A DNA stretch of 64,000 nucleotides from Candidatus Dactylopiibacterium carminicum (lineage in GTDB: Bacteria; Pseudomonadota; Gammaproteobacteria; Burkholderiales; Rhodocyclaceae). Both the position numbers and the translations under genes were made by a program. The notes beneath the pieces were generated by a model, which ran no database searches, was not told where the DNA came from, and worked only from the letters and a program-made list of their open reading frames with translations. The stretch is taken from NCBI RefSeq assembly GCF_014736495.1, contig NZ_MDUX01000011.1:1-64000 (forward strand). The letters are read 5' to 3'. Positions within the stretch are counted from its first letter, which is position 1; each line of letters begins with the position of its first letter. This document shows, piece after piece, positions 1-8,284 of this stretch.

Positions 1-127
1 CGATCTTGAGCGTCTTGCTCTTGAGCACCCCGGACAATGCGTCCTGCGCTTGCGCAGGCGACAGCGTGAGTGCCAGGGCGGCGAGGCCGAGGGTGGCGAG
101 GAAGCCTCGCTTGGTGAGTTTCAACAT
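1..127 (-). CDS. Periplasmic solute-binding protein, N-terminal fragment running off the left edge
   Basis: Reading the minus strand from an ATG at 127 gives 42 codons with no stop before the window edge. The start has a positively charged N-terminus (MLKLTKRG), a hydrophobic Ala/Leu-rich core and an AQA-like signal peptidase site, followed by a segment ending SKTLKI. That last segment is typical of mature family-3 extracellular solute-binding proteins of amino-acid ABC transporters. A GAAAGGA ribosome-binding site lies 8-15 bases upstream. The gene sits about 50 bp downstream of an amidohydrolase on the same strand, which fits uptake of an N-acyl or amino compound that the enzyme cleaves. 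Family assignment rests on the signal peptide and a few mature residues, so the ligand is unknown. Confidence 0.6.
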   Translation of the reverse strand, partial: MLKLTKRGFLATLGLAALALTLSPAQAQDALSGVLKSKTLKI

Positions 128-177
128 GGTGTGGGTCCTTTCGGAATGGGTGGAGCGGAGGTGGGAAAACGGTGCGC

Positions 178-1356
178 CTAGGCCAGGAAGCGCTCGGTGA
201 GATGCACCCAATAGCTGGCGGCCACCGGCAGGATCTGGTCGTTGAAGTCGTAGCGCGCGCTGTGCAGCGAGCAGCCGCAATGGCCTTCGCCCTCGCCGTT
301 GCCGATGATCACGTAGCAGCCGGGGCAGGCTTCGAGCATGAAAGAGAAGTCTTCGCTGCCGGTCAGCGGGCGCATGTCGGGAATCAGTGCGTCGGCGCCG
401 AAGCAGTCACGGATCGTTTCGTAGGCGAAGCGCGTCATCTCGTGGCTGTTCTTCAGTGCCGGATAACGCCAGCGGTAATCGATGCTCACCGTCGCCCCCA
501 GCGCGCGGGCCTGTGCGCCGGCCAGCTCGGTGATGCGGTCGCGCAGCAGGGCGCGTACTTCGGGGGAGTAGGCGCGCACCGAGAGATCCAGCTGCGCCGT
601 CTCGGCGATCACGTTGGAAATGGTGCCGGCCTTGAGATTGCCGACGGTGATCACCGCCATCTCACGCGGATCCACATTGCGCGCCACGATGCTCTGCAGC
701 GCGACGACGATGTGCGCTGCCACCACAGCGGCATCCACGCAGTTGTGCGGCATGGCGCCATGGCCGCCACGGCCATTGACGGTGATGAAGACGGTGTCCG
801 AGGAGGACATGAAGGTGCCCGGCAGCACGCCGAACTTGCCGACAGGAAAGCCCGGCCAGTTGTGGAAGGCGAACACGCCATCACAGGGGAACAACTCGAA
901 GAGGCCGTCTTCGATCATCTTGCGTGCGCCCCCCAGACCTTCCTCGGCGGGCTGGAAGATCAGGTTCAGCGTGCCGTTGAAACGGCCGTGCTCAGCAAAA
1001 TAACGAGCGGCGGCAAGCAGGCTGGCAGTGTGTCCGTCATGCCCGCAGGCGTGCATCTTGCCGGTATGGGTGCTGGCATAGGAAAGCCCCGTTTCTTCCA
1101 GTACCGGCAGCGCGTCCATGTCCGCGCGCAGGCCGAGCCGGCGGGCACCGTCACCCCGCTTGAGCTGGCCGACCACGCCAGTGCCGCCCAGACCACAGTG
1201 CACCTCATAGCCATAACTGCGCAGTTTTTCCGCTACCCAGGCACTGGTGCCATGTTCCTCGAAGGCGAGCTCGGGGCGTGCATGCAGGTAGTGGCGCATC
1301 GCGATGCTCTCTTCACGATGTTCGAGAATGCCGGGGATCAGTTGGGGCTGGGTCAT
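178..1356 (-). CDS. M20 family metallo-amidohydrolase (hippurate hydrolase/aminoacylase type)
   Basis: The protein has about 392 residues, the usual length of M20D amidohydrolases, which remove an acyl group from N-acyl amino acids or related amides. Visible family motifs are the metal-ligand blocks HACGHDGHTA and GLRADMDAL, the general-base motif PAEEG and a C-terminal SEDFSFM metal site. The start at 1356 (MTQPQ) is chosen because homology begins at once (HYLHARPELAFEEHGTS); an ATG at 1386 is an alternative, and the open frame extends to 1557 without recognisable sequence. It lies upstream of a solute-binding protein on the same strand and is divergent from a LysR regulator at 1652, a common arrangement for a regulated catabolic pair. 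The substrate cannot be read from sequence. Confidence 0.88.
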   Translation of the reverse strand: MTQPQLIPGILEHREESIAMRHYLHARPELAFEEHGTSAWVAEKLRSYGYEVHCGLGGTGVVGQLKRGDGARRLGLRADMDALPVLEETGLSYASTHTGKMHACGHDGHTASLLAAARYFAEHGRFNGTLNLIFQPAEEGLGGARKMIEDGLFELFPCDGVFAFHNWPGFPVGKFGVLPGTFMSSSDTVFITVNGRGGHGAMPHNCVDAAVVAAHIVVALQSIVARNVDPREMAVITVGNLKAGTISNVIAETAQLDLSVRAYSPEVRALLRDRITELAGAQARALGATVSIDYRWRYPALKNSHEMTRFAYETIRDCFGADALIPDMRPLTGSEDFSFMLEACPGCYVIIGNGEGEGHCGCSLHSARYDFNDQILPVAASYWVHLTERFLA

Positions 1357-1386
1357 ACGAACGGGGCTTGCGCCTTTTGTGGTCAT

Positions 1387-1651
1387 GCCACGAAAGTGAG
1401 CAGATAGCGTTCCCACCCCGTCCCGCCGTGTCAGCAACAAGCCACAGGTGGCCGCCCCGGCACAGATACAAGAATCAAGCATCTGATTATCAAAAGAAAA
1501 AACAGATTCCGCGAAAAGTGAGTATTGGTTTACATGCTCACTTCTCTTCATCTTCACGCCGCGACGCCAGAAATTGGTGCAAGAAGACCGCGCCAGTGCA
1601 CACCATGCGCTGCGCTAGACTGCACGGCGCAGCCCGTCAGCCGGACACCTC
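1387..1651. promoter_or_regulatory. Divergent intergenic region between amidohydrolase and LysR genes
   Basis: These roughly 265 bases separate two divergent genes and include an AT-rich core at about 1478-1535, unlike the surrounding GC-rich DNA. A LysR-type regulator normally binds such a region to control both its own gene and the divergent target. I can see poly-A/T stretches and loose ATC...GAT arms but no convincing T-N11-A operator, so only the general regulatory role is claimed. Confidence 0.45.
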
Positions 1652-2635
1652 ATGGATACGCTCCCAGGACTCAAGCTCTACCAATTGCAGTACCTGATCG
1701 CCGTGGCCGAGCAGGGCAGCCTGCGTCAGGCCGCCCAGCGCCTGGGCGTCTCCGCTTCGGCCGTGAGCAAGGGGTTGAAGGAGCTGGAGGATGCGGCCGG
1801 CACCCCGCTTTTCGAGCGCCAGGCCAGCGGCTACCAGCCCTCGGCCGCGGGCCGCCTGCTGCTCACGCGTGCACGCACCATCACCGCCGAGATGCACGCA
1901 GCCATGCGCGAACTGAACGATCGGCAGGCCGGCGCCATCACCCTGCTGTCGATCGGCGTCACCCCATGGATCATTCACAGCATCCTGCCCGCCGCGCTGG
2001 AGCGCTTCTCCAGCCTGCGGCCAGACGTGCGCCTGCGCATCCAGGAATCCCTCGGCACCGACTACAAGGCGCTGCGCGACGGGGAGGTGGACATAGCCAT
2101 CGGCCTTTCCCCCGCCGCCGAGCTCGCCACCGAGTTTGTCGTACGTCCGCTGTTTTCCTATGCCCAGGCGGTTTCCTGCCGCGTCGACCACCCCTGCGCC
2201 AACGTCCGCACGCTGGAGGGCCTCACCGGCCAGGGCTGGATCCTCGCCCATGCCATCGAACAATACGGGCCGCCCTTCCGCGACTTCTTCCTGGCCAACT
2301 TCGCCGAACGCAGCGATGGCAGCTGGCCCGCCACCCTGCACTTCACCCGCTCCGCCATGGCCGCCGTGCATCTGATCGAGCACAGCGACCTGCTGACCAT
2401 CCTGCCCTGGCCACTGGTGGAAGCCATGCGCGACCGCTACCACATCACCGCCATTCCGCTGCGCGACGACATCACCGAACGCCAGACCAGCTTCATCACG
2501 CGCCGCAACACCGTCTGCAACGGCGCCCTCGGCCAGTTCGTCGACGTAATGATGGCCGCGATCCAGGAGGCCGCCGAGAAGCGCGACGGACAATGGCTGC
2601 GGGTTGCACGGACAGTGGATCTGATCAGGCGATGA
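1652..2635 (+). CDS. LysR family transcriptional regulator
   Basis: The 327-residue protein has the LysR layout. An N-terminal winged helix-turn-helix spans about residues 8-66 and contains GSLRQAAQRLGVSASAVSK and a LFERQASGY wing. A periplasmic-binding-protein-like effector domain follows from about residue 92. The ATG at 1652 puts the HTH at the usual distance from the N-terminus. It is divergent from the M20 amidohydrolase at 178-1356 and probably regulates that gene and the adjacent solute-binding protein in response to their substrate; this is inferred from position only. A thioesterase gene follows after 28 bp and may be co-transcribed. Confidence 0.92.
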   Translation: MDTLPGLKLYQLQYLIAVAEQGSLRQAAQRLGVSASAVSKGLKELEDAAGTPLFERQASGYQPSAAGRLLLTRARTITAEMHAAMRELNDRQAGAITLLSIGVTPWIIHSILPAALERFSSLRPDVRLRIQESLGTDYKALRDGEVDIAIGLSPAAELATEFVVRPLFSYAQAVSCRVDHPCANVRTLEGLTGQGWILAHAIEQYGPPFRDFFLANFAERSDGSWPATLHFTRSAMAAVHLIEHSDLLTILPWPLVEAMRDRYHITAIPLRDDITERQTSFITRRNTVCNGALGQFVDVMMAAIQEAAEKRDGQWLRVARTVDLIRR

Positions 2636-2663
2636 AGCGCCATTCCCGGGGAGGACAAAACCG

Positions 2664-3119
2664 ATGAACATGGAGACCGCACCGGAACGCAGGCGGATGT
2701 ATATCGAAGCACCGATCAGGGTCCGCTCCTACGACACCGATTACATGAAGGTGGTGAGCAACACCGTGCATGTGAAGTGGTTCGAGTATCTGCGCATGGA
2801 AATACTGGACCGGTATTTTCCGCTGGCGGAGATGATGAAGGAGAACAACACGCCGATCCTGGCGAAGACCAACATCGTCTACAAAAAGCCGCTGACCCTG
2901 CAGAACAGCCCGATGGGGTGCGCCTGGGTGGAAAGTCTGGAGAAGAGCCGCTGGGTGGTGCGCTTCGAGATCGTCGAGGATGGCGTGGTGTATTGCGAGG
3001 GACGCCAGGTGGGGTATTACTTCAATCTGGACCGGATGCGTCCGGTGCGATTCCCGGAGTCTGTGCTCCAGAGGTTCGGGGAAATGTCGGGCATCGATCG
3101 GGAAGCACCGGCAGACTGA
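2664..3119 (+). CDS. Hotdog-fold acyl-CoA thioesterase (4HBT/YbgC-like)
   Basis: This 151-residue protein matches single-domain 4-hydroxybenzoyl-CoA thioesterase-like enzymes. The signature is the segment VRSYDTDYMKVVSNTVHVKW at residues 20-39, corresponding to the catalytic Asp and the start of the long hotdog helix, followed by FEYLRMEI. Such proteins hydrolyse short- or medium-chain acyl-CoA or acyl-ACP thioesters in the cytoplasm. The Asp of the YDTD motif is present. The gene follows the LysR gene closely, with GGGGAGGAC upstream of the ATG as ribosome-binding site. Substrate chain length cannot be predicted; it could also be an acyl-ACP thioesterase-like protein. Confidence 0.8.
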   Translation: MNMETAPERRRMYIEAPIRVRSYDTDYMKVVSNTVHVKWFEYLRMEILDRYFPLAEMMKENNTPILAKTNIVYKKPLTLQNSPMGCAWVESLEKSRWVVRFEIVEDGVVYCEGRQVGYYFNLDRMRPVRFPESVLQRFGEMSGIDREAPAD

Positions 3120-3219
3120 GGCGCCCGCGCCAGTTCAGCCACACGCCCGCGCATGCAGCCCTTGATGTAGCGCACAATCCTTTCGCCCACCACTTTCGTC
3201 AGTCATCCCAGGAGGCCCT

Positions 3220-3849
3220 GTGAAGCTCATCGGCATGCTTGATTCCCCCTACGTGCGCCGCGTGGCGATCTCGTTTCAGTTGCTCGGCCTGAAGTTCGAG
3301 CATCAGTCGCTCTCCGTGTTTCGCGCGTTCGACGAATTCCGCCGGATCAACCCCGTGGTCAAGGCGCCCACGCTCATCTGCGATGACGGCGAAGTGCTGA
3401 TGGATTCGACGCTGATCCTGGCGTATGCAGAAGCGCTCGCCCGCCCGAAAACACTGATGCCTGCCGCCGTGAAGGCACTTCAGCATGACCTGAGCCTGAT
3501 CGGTCTGGCGCTGGCAACCACCGAGAAAAGCGTTCAGATCGTCTATGAACGCGGACTCCGCCCGCCGGAAAAACTGCATGCGCCCTGGCTGGAACGCATC
3601 ATCGGCCAGACGCTCGCAGCCTACAGCGAGCTGGAGCGGGAAATCGCCCCCAGGCCGGTTCCGCAGGAGGGCGCCGGCATCGATCAGGCGGGCGTCACGA
3701 TTGCCGTGGCCTGGCATTTCACGCAACAGATGATCCCCGAAGAGGTTCCTGCCGGGCAGTTTCCCCGGCTGGCGGCCTACTCGGCAGCGGCGGAATCGCT
3801 GCCGGCCTTCAGGGCGGCACCACACGGCGACAGCACCTACCGGGGGTAA
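3220..3849 (+). CDS. Glutathione S-transferase family protein
   Basis: The protein has 209 residues. The N-terminal thioredoxin-like domain (about 1-75) begins MKLIGMLDSPYVRRVAISF, with the SPYVRRV turn typical of bacterial GSTs; the Ser in this turn is the likely glutathione-activating residue. It is followed by the cis-Pro motif (VKAPTLICDDGEVLMDSTLI) and an all-helical C-terminal domain (about 90-205). Such enzymes conjugate glutathione to electrophiles or act as peroxidases or chaperones in the cytoplasm. AGGAGG lies just before the ATG-proximal GTG at 3220. It stands alone between a thioesterase and a dehydrogenase gene, so context gives no clue to substrate. Confidence 0.85.
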   Translation: MKLIGMLDSPYVRRVAISFQLLGLKFEHQSLSVFRAFDEFRRINPVVKAPTLICDDGEVLMDSTLILAYAEALARPKTLMPAAVKALQHDLSLIGLALATTEKSVQIVYERGLRPPEKLHAPWLERIIGQTLAAYSELEREIAPRPVPQEGAGIDQAGVTIAVAWHFTQQMIPEEVPAGQFPRLAAYSAAAESLPAFRAAPHGDSTYRG

Positions 3850-3927
3850 AAACCGGACCGTCACCGCAGCCGCCTTCGGCCGCGCTGCGGTATCGTGACA
3901 CCCTCCCGCCTTCTGAAGCAGACAAAC

Positions 3928-4863
3928 ATGCGCAGCAAGAAAATCGCCGTGGTCGGCAGCGGTGCCATCGGCAGCACTGTGGCCCATTCGCTGATCCTGC
4001 GGAATCGCGACATCGAAGTCCTGCTGGTCAACCGGTCGCAGCAGAAGGCCTGGGCCAAGGCCTTCGACATCGGCCACACGCTGGCGGAGCTGGAAGGTCG
4101 CAGCATCCGCGCGGTCATGCCAGAGGAATGCGAAGGCGCAGACGTCATCGTGATGACGGCAGGAGCCCTGCCGCGCGAAGACGGTACGCGGGCGGATGTC
4201 ATCCAGGACAACGTGGCGATCTTCAGACAGCTGGTCCCGCTGCTGGCACGCCACAATCCGGAAGCCTGCTTCCTCAACGTCACCAACCCGGTCGACGCGA
4301 TGGCCTACGCCATCCGGCGGCTCTCCGGGTTTTCACCCGGGCGCGTGCTGGGCACCGGTACGGAGCTGGATGCGATGCGCCTGCGCGCCTTTCTGGCCGA
4401 GCAATACCCGCTGGAGGCGCAACGGATCTCGATCGACGTCATCGGTGAACACGGCGACAGCATGGTGCCGGTCTGGAGCCGCGCACAGCATGGCGGCACC
4501 CCGCTCGAAATCGCCATCGGGCTGTTCGATACCGCCGAGAAGGAAGAACTGCTCACCAGCACCCGGCGCGCCGGCTGGGATATCCGCCTGGCCGGAGAAC
4601 ACAGCTGCTATGCCATCGCCTTCACCGCGACCCGGATCGTCGAAGCCATGATCCAGGCCTCGCCCAGACCGCTGCTGGTCTCTTCCCTGATGCAGGGCGA
4701 GCTGGGCATCCACGGCGTCTACATGAGCCTGCCCACCACACTGGGCCCGGGCGGCGTCGTGCAGAAGCACCTGCCCACGCTGACGGCGGAGGAAACCGCG
4801 CAGCTCGAACACTCCCGGGCTCAGCTGGCATTGCAGATCGCGCAGGTGGAGGCGCTGCTGTAG
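3928..4863 (+). CDS. Lactate/malate dehydrogenase family 2-hydroxyacid dehydrogenase, atypical specificity loop
   Basis: This 311-residue protein has the NAD-binding glycine motif VVGSGAIGSTVAHS near the N-terminus, the NVTNPVDAMAY segment and the catalytic histidine motif GEHGDSM. It should therefore oxidise or reduce an L-2-hydroxyacid with NAD(H). The start at 3928 (MRSKK) is chosen because the fold begins immediately; an upstream in-frame ATG exists at 3895. The substrate loop reads AGALPREDGTRAD. Aligned with classical enzymes, the position that is Gln in lactate dehydrogenase and Arg in malate dehydrogenase appears to be Pro here, though the second loop Arg (GTR) is kept. The substrate may therefore be neither lactate nor malate. 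Confidence 0.85.
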   Translation: MRSKKIAVVGSGAIGSTVAHSLILRNRDIEVLLVNRSQQKAWAKAFDIGHTLAELEGRSIRAVMPEECEGADVIVMTAGALPREDGTRADVIQDNVAIFRQLVPLLARHNPEACFLNVTNPVDAMAYAIRRLSGFSPGRVLGTGTELDAMRLRAFLAEQYPLEAQRISIDVIGEHGDSMVPVWSRAQHGGTPLEIAIGLFDTAEKEELLTSTRRAGWDIRLAGEHSCYAIAFTATRIVEAMIQASPRPLLVSSLMQGELGIHGVYMSLPTTLGPGGVVQKHLPTLTAEETAQLEHSRAQLALQIAQVEALL

Positions 4864-4869
4864 TAGCCC

Positions 4870-5952
4870 CTACAGCATGACGCGGCTTCCCATCTCCACC
4901 ACGCGCGCGGGCGGCAGCCTGAAGTAGTTGGCGGCACTGGAAGCGTTACGGAACAGGAATTCGAACAGGCGTTCGCGCCACAACGCCATGCCACTGCCAT
5001 TGGCTGTCGGCAGGATGGTTTCACGGCTGAGAAAGTAGGAGACCTGCTGCGGATCGAGTGCCAACCCTTGCGCAGCACAGACCGCGAGCGCAGCGGGCAG
5101 GTCCGGATCCTCCATGAAACCGTAGCGCACGAAGACGCGGAAAAAGCTGCGGCCCAGCGCCTGCACCTCGACGCGATCCTCCTGCGGCACGCGGGGCACG
5201 GACTCGATGAGCACGCAGACGAACACCGTCCGCTCATGCAACACGAGATTGTGCTTGAGGTTGTGCAGCAGCGCGGCCGGCATCTGGTCGGTCAGCGGCG
5301 AGAGGAACACCGCCGTATGTGGCACACGCGTGATGGGGCGACAAGGCCGCAAGCACCTGCGGATTGGTCACGATGTTGCTCAGCCCGATCAAGGCGAGAC
5401 TGGCGAACCAGAGGATCACCACATAGCCGAACAGGCCGCCAACACGTGCCGTGCCATGGCGCTGCACCATGAACAACGCAACCAGGATGCCATCGTGATC
5501 GGCAGCACATAGGGCCGCAACGCCGGCGTGGCGACTTCCAGCCCCTCGACCGCGGAGAGTACCGAGATGGCTGGCGTGATGATGCCGTCGCCATAGAACA
5601 GCGAAGCACCGACGATACCCAGGGCCAGCGCCAGCGTGCGGCGCCGGGGGCTGGCGGCGGCCTGCTGCATCACGCGCGCCATCAGCGCCACCACGCCGCC
5701 CTCGCCCTTGTTGTCAGCCCGCAGCACGATGCACACGTATTTGAAGGTGACGATCAGCAGCAGGCTCCAGATCACCATCGAAAGCACGCCCAGCACGTGC
5801 TCCGGCGTCACTGCGAGCGGATGATGCCCTGCAGGGTTGAAGACCTCCTTCAGCGCATAAAGCGGGCTGGTGCCAATATCGCCATACACCACGCCGAGCG
5901 CGGCAAGCATCAGTTTTGGCAGGGATTGAGGGCGATTTTCGGCAGCGTTCAC
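4870..5952 (-). pseudogene. kup: Kup potassium uptake protein, frameshifted and internally deleted remnant
   Basis: Three reading frames carry consecutive pieces of one Kup (KUP/HAK/KT) potassium-proton symporter. From a GTG at 5952 (preceded by GAGG) comes the conserved N-terminus with [18 protein letters not shown] and [18 protein letters not shown] one-base deletion near 5488-5491 shifts the frame, and the next piece reads [15 protein letters not shown] up to NPQVLAALSP near 5340. It then jumps straight to the C-terminal RVPHTAVFL and PAALLHNLKHNLVLHE region, ending with TAG at 4870. By comparison with the usual length of about 620 residues, roughly 260 central residues (most of the membrane domain) are missing. 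It cannot make a working transporter. It is convergent with the dehydrogenase gene and next to kdpE. Confidence 0.88.
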
Positions 5953-5972
5953 AGAAACCTCGTCGGTGGGGG

Positions 5973-6653
5973 TCAGAACACGAAGCGGTAACCGGTACCG
6001 GTTTCGGTGAGCAGATGGCGGGGCCGTGCAGGATCCGCCTCCAGCTTGTGGCGCAGATGGCCCAGATAGATGCGCAGGTAATGGACGCTGTCGACATAGG
6101 CCGGCCCCCACACCTCGCGCAGCAGTTGCCGGTGCGTCAGCACCCTGCCCTAACCTGCGATCAGCGCACAGAGCAGGCGGTATTCGATCGGTGTGAGATG
6201 CACCTCGATGCCCTCGCGGCAGACCCGGCGCTGCACGAAATCCACCTCGACCTCGCCGAAACGCAGTTGTGGCGGCTCCTGGCCACCGCCACGGCGGAGC
6301 AGGGCGCGTACGCGCGCCAGCAGCTCTCCCCGCGAGAAAGGCTTGACCAGATAGTCGTCGGCACCAGCATCCAGGGCGGCGATCTTCTCCTGTTCCTGGC
6401 TGCGTGCCGAGAGCACCAGCACCGGCAGCTCACTCCAGGCGCGCAGCTCGCTGATGAAGCCCCGGCCATCGCCATCGGGCAGGCCGAGATCGACTACCAG
6501 CAACTGCGGCAGCACGCGGGCCATCTCGACACGCGCGGCCTCCATGCTGCCCACGCCGACGCAACGCAGTTGCTGCTCACGCAGGGCGTCGCAGAGCAGG
6601 TTGCGGATCTGGGGCTCGTCCTCCAGCACCATCACCAGCGCGACGTCAGACAT
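5973..6653 (-). pseudogene. kdpE: KdpE response regulator interrupted by an in-frame TAG
   Basis: The frame starting at 6653 (MSDVALVMVLEDEP) encodes a receiver domain with the acidic pocket EDEP, the phospho-acceptor Asp in VVDLGLPDGDG and the Lys of VKPFSRGE, followed by the start of an OmpR-type winged-helix domain. At 6150-6152 a TAG stops translation after LLCALIAG. The same frame continues perfectly with [15 protein letters not shown] to a TGA at 5973, the recognition helix and wing of KdpE. The truncated product would keep the receiver but lose DNA binding. TAG is one C-to-T step from CAG (Gln). The start overlaps the end of kdpD by 8 bases, showing translational coupling of the pair. 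Confidence 0.85.
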
Positions 6654-8160
6654 CTTCCGGCTCCGGGGCCAGCGCCGGCTGGGCACTCAACGGCAGGGTA
6701 AAGGCAAAGCAGACGCCGCCCTCCACGCGATTAGCCGCCGTCAGCTGCCCGCCATGCGCTTCGACGATGAGGCGGCAGATCGACAGGCCAAGCCCGAGGC
6801 CCGGCACCGAACCCGCCGTCTCGCCACGCTGGAAGGGTTCGAACAGATGCTGCAGCGCCTGGGCCGAAAGCCCCGGGCCATCGTCTTCCACCATCAGTTG
6901 CAGCATGCCGGGCAGCAGCCTGGCCCGCAGGTGGACGGTGCTGCCGGGCGGCGAATACTTGGCGGCATTCTCCAGCAGGTTGCACAGCACGCGCTCGATC
7001 AAGACGGCGTCGAATTCCAGCAAGGGCAGGTCGGACGGCAGTTCGATCCTCAGGCAATGCTGTTGCAGGCGCACTTCCAGATGGGCCGTGGCGGCGCCAA
7101 CGATTTCCTCGACCGATTGCCAGTCGCGCCGCAGTTGCAGGCGGCCGGATTGCAGGCGGGCCATGTCCAGCAGGTTGTCGACCAGTTCGCTCATGTGCAT
7201 GGCCTGCTCCCGCATCGCCGCCGCCAGCCGGCTCACCGGCATGCCGCGTGCCTCGTTCTCATAGAGGGCATCGGCCTGCCCCACAAGCACGGTCAACGGC
7301 GTGCGGATGTCATGCGATAACGCAGCGAGCAGCGTGCTGCGCAGGCGCTCCCGCTCCATCTCCACCGTCGCCTGCTGGGCCACGCCCACGTAATGCAGAC
7401 GCTCCAGCGCGGTCGCCACCAGCAGGGCCAGCGCTTCCGCACGGCTGCGCGACAGGCGCTCGGCCCGCACGACCGGAATTTCCAGCAGCAGTACCCCGCG
7501 CCGGCGCCGGGGGGCTTCCAGCACCAACATCAGCAGACGCCCGCCCGGATCCGCCGGATCAGGCATTTCGCGTGTATGGCCTTCGGCAAGCGCGACTTCG
7601 ACAAGGGTACGCCGGACCTCCTCCGCGCCATCTGGCCCCAGAGCCTGCAGGACTTCATCGCGGCCCAGCCACCAGATGCGCGCATGGCCGCTGCATTCAC
7701 GCCGCACGAAGGCGTCCACCGCTTCGCAGACCTGCGCCACCTCGATGCAGCCGGCCAGCTCACGTGCCAGCCCGTACTGATGCCGAACAGCCTCTTCCTC
7801 CGCTGCCGCCGCAGCGGCCTGCGCACGCAGCCGCGCGGTGAGATGGGCCAGCAGCAGGCCCACCAGCAGCATCACCACAAAGGTGACCAGATACTGCATG
7901 TCACCCACCCGCAGCGACAGGCGAGGCGGTACATGGAACACATCGAACGCCAGCACCCCACACAGGGCGCACCAGGCAGCCGCACCACGCGAGGACAACA
8001 AGGCCACGCCCACCACCAGCAACAGGTAGAGCATCACCACGTTGGCTGCATCGACACGCCCGGCCAGCGGCTCGCTCAACAGGCTGAGCCCGGCGACGCC
8101 CGCCGTGGCAGCGATATAGCCGCGCGCACTGCGCAAAAGGAAGAGCGGGTTTCCAGTCAT
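6646..8160 (-). CDS. kdpD: Short KdpD-type sensor histidine kinase lacking the N-terminal KdpD/Usp domains
   Basis: The 504-residue protein corresponds to the C-terminal half of KdpD. Four transmembrane helices (DUF4118, about 10-110) are followed by a GAF-like region, an H-box ALSHDIRTPLTVLVGQ near residue 280, an N-box (NLLENAAKYSP) and the ATP-lid motifs VEDDGPGL and GLGLGLSICRLIVEAHGG. The usual N-terminal 350-400 residues (KdpD nucleotide-binding and Usp-like domains) are absent, and no coding sequence for them lies upstream before the divergent gene at 8285. It is coupled to kdpE. No kdpFABC genes are in the window, and the kdpE partner carries a stop codon, so the kinase may be an orphan. 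Short KdpD forms do exist naturally. Confidence 0.82.
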   Translation of the reverse strand: MTGNPLFLLRSARGYIAATAGVAGLSLLSEPLAGRVDAANVVMLYLLLVVGVALLSSRGAAAWCALCGVLAFDVFHVPPRLSLRVGDMQYLVTFVVMLLVGLLLAHLTARLRAQAAAAAAEEEAVRHQYGLARELAGCIEVAQVCEAVDAFVRRECSGHARIWWLGRDEVLQALGPDGAEEVRRTLVEVALAEGHTREMPDPADPGGRLLMLVLEAPRRRRGVLLLEIPVVRAERLSRSRAEALALLVATALERLHYVGVAQQATVEMERERLRSTLLAALSHDIRTPLTVLVGQADALYENEARGMPVSRLAAAMREQAMHMSELVDNLLDMARLQSGRLQLRRDWQSVEEIVGAATAHLEVRLQQHCLRIELPSDLPLLEFDAVLIERVLCNLLENAAKYSPPGSTVHLRARLLPGMLQLMVEDDGPGLSAQALQHLFEPFQRGETAGSVPGLGLGLSICRLIVEAHGGQLTAANRVEGGVCFAFTLPLSAQPALAPEPEDV

Positions 8161-8284
8161 GCGATCAGCCTAGCCCGCCCGGCATAAAAAAGATGAAAAA
8201 ACACCTGGCCTGCCCCAAGCGCCCGTCACCCTGCCGATACGTTATCCTCGCGCCAGCCATTTCCGCCAGATCGCCAGACCCGAC

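Noticed and set aside
6646..8160. Short KdpD counted as another deletion victim
   Set aside because: The N-terminal half is wholly absent, the start is clean, and short KdpD proteins occur naturally, so a deletion cannot be asserted.
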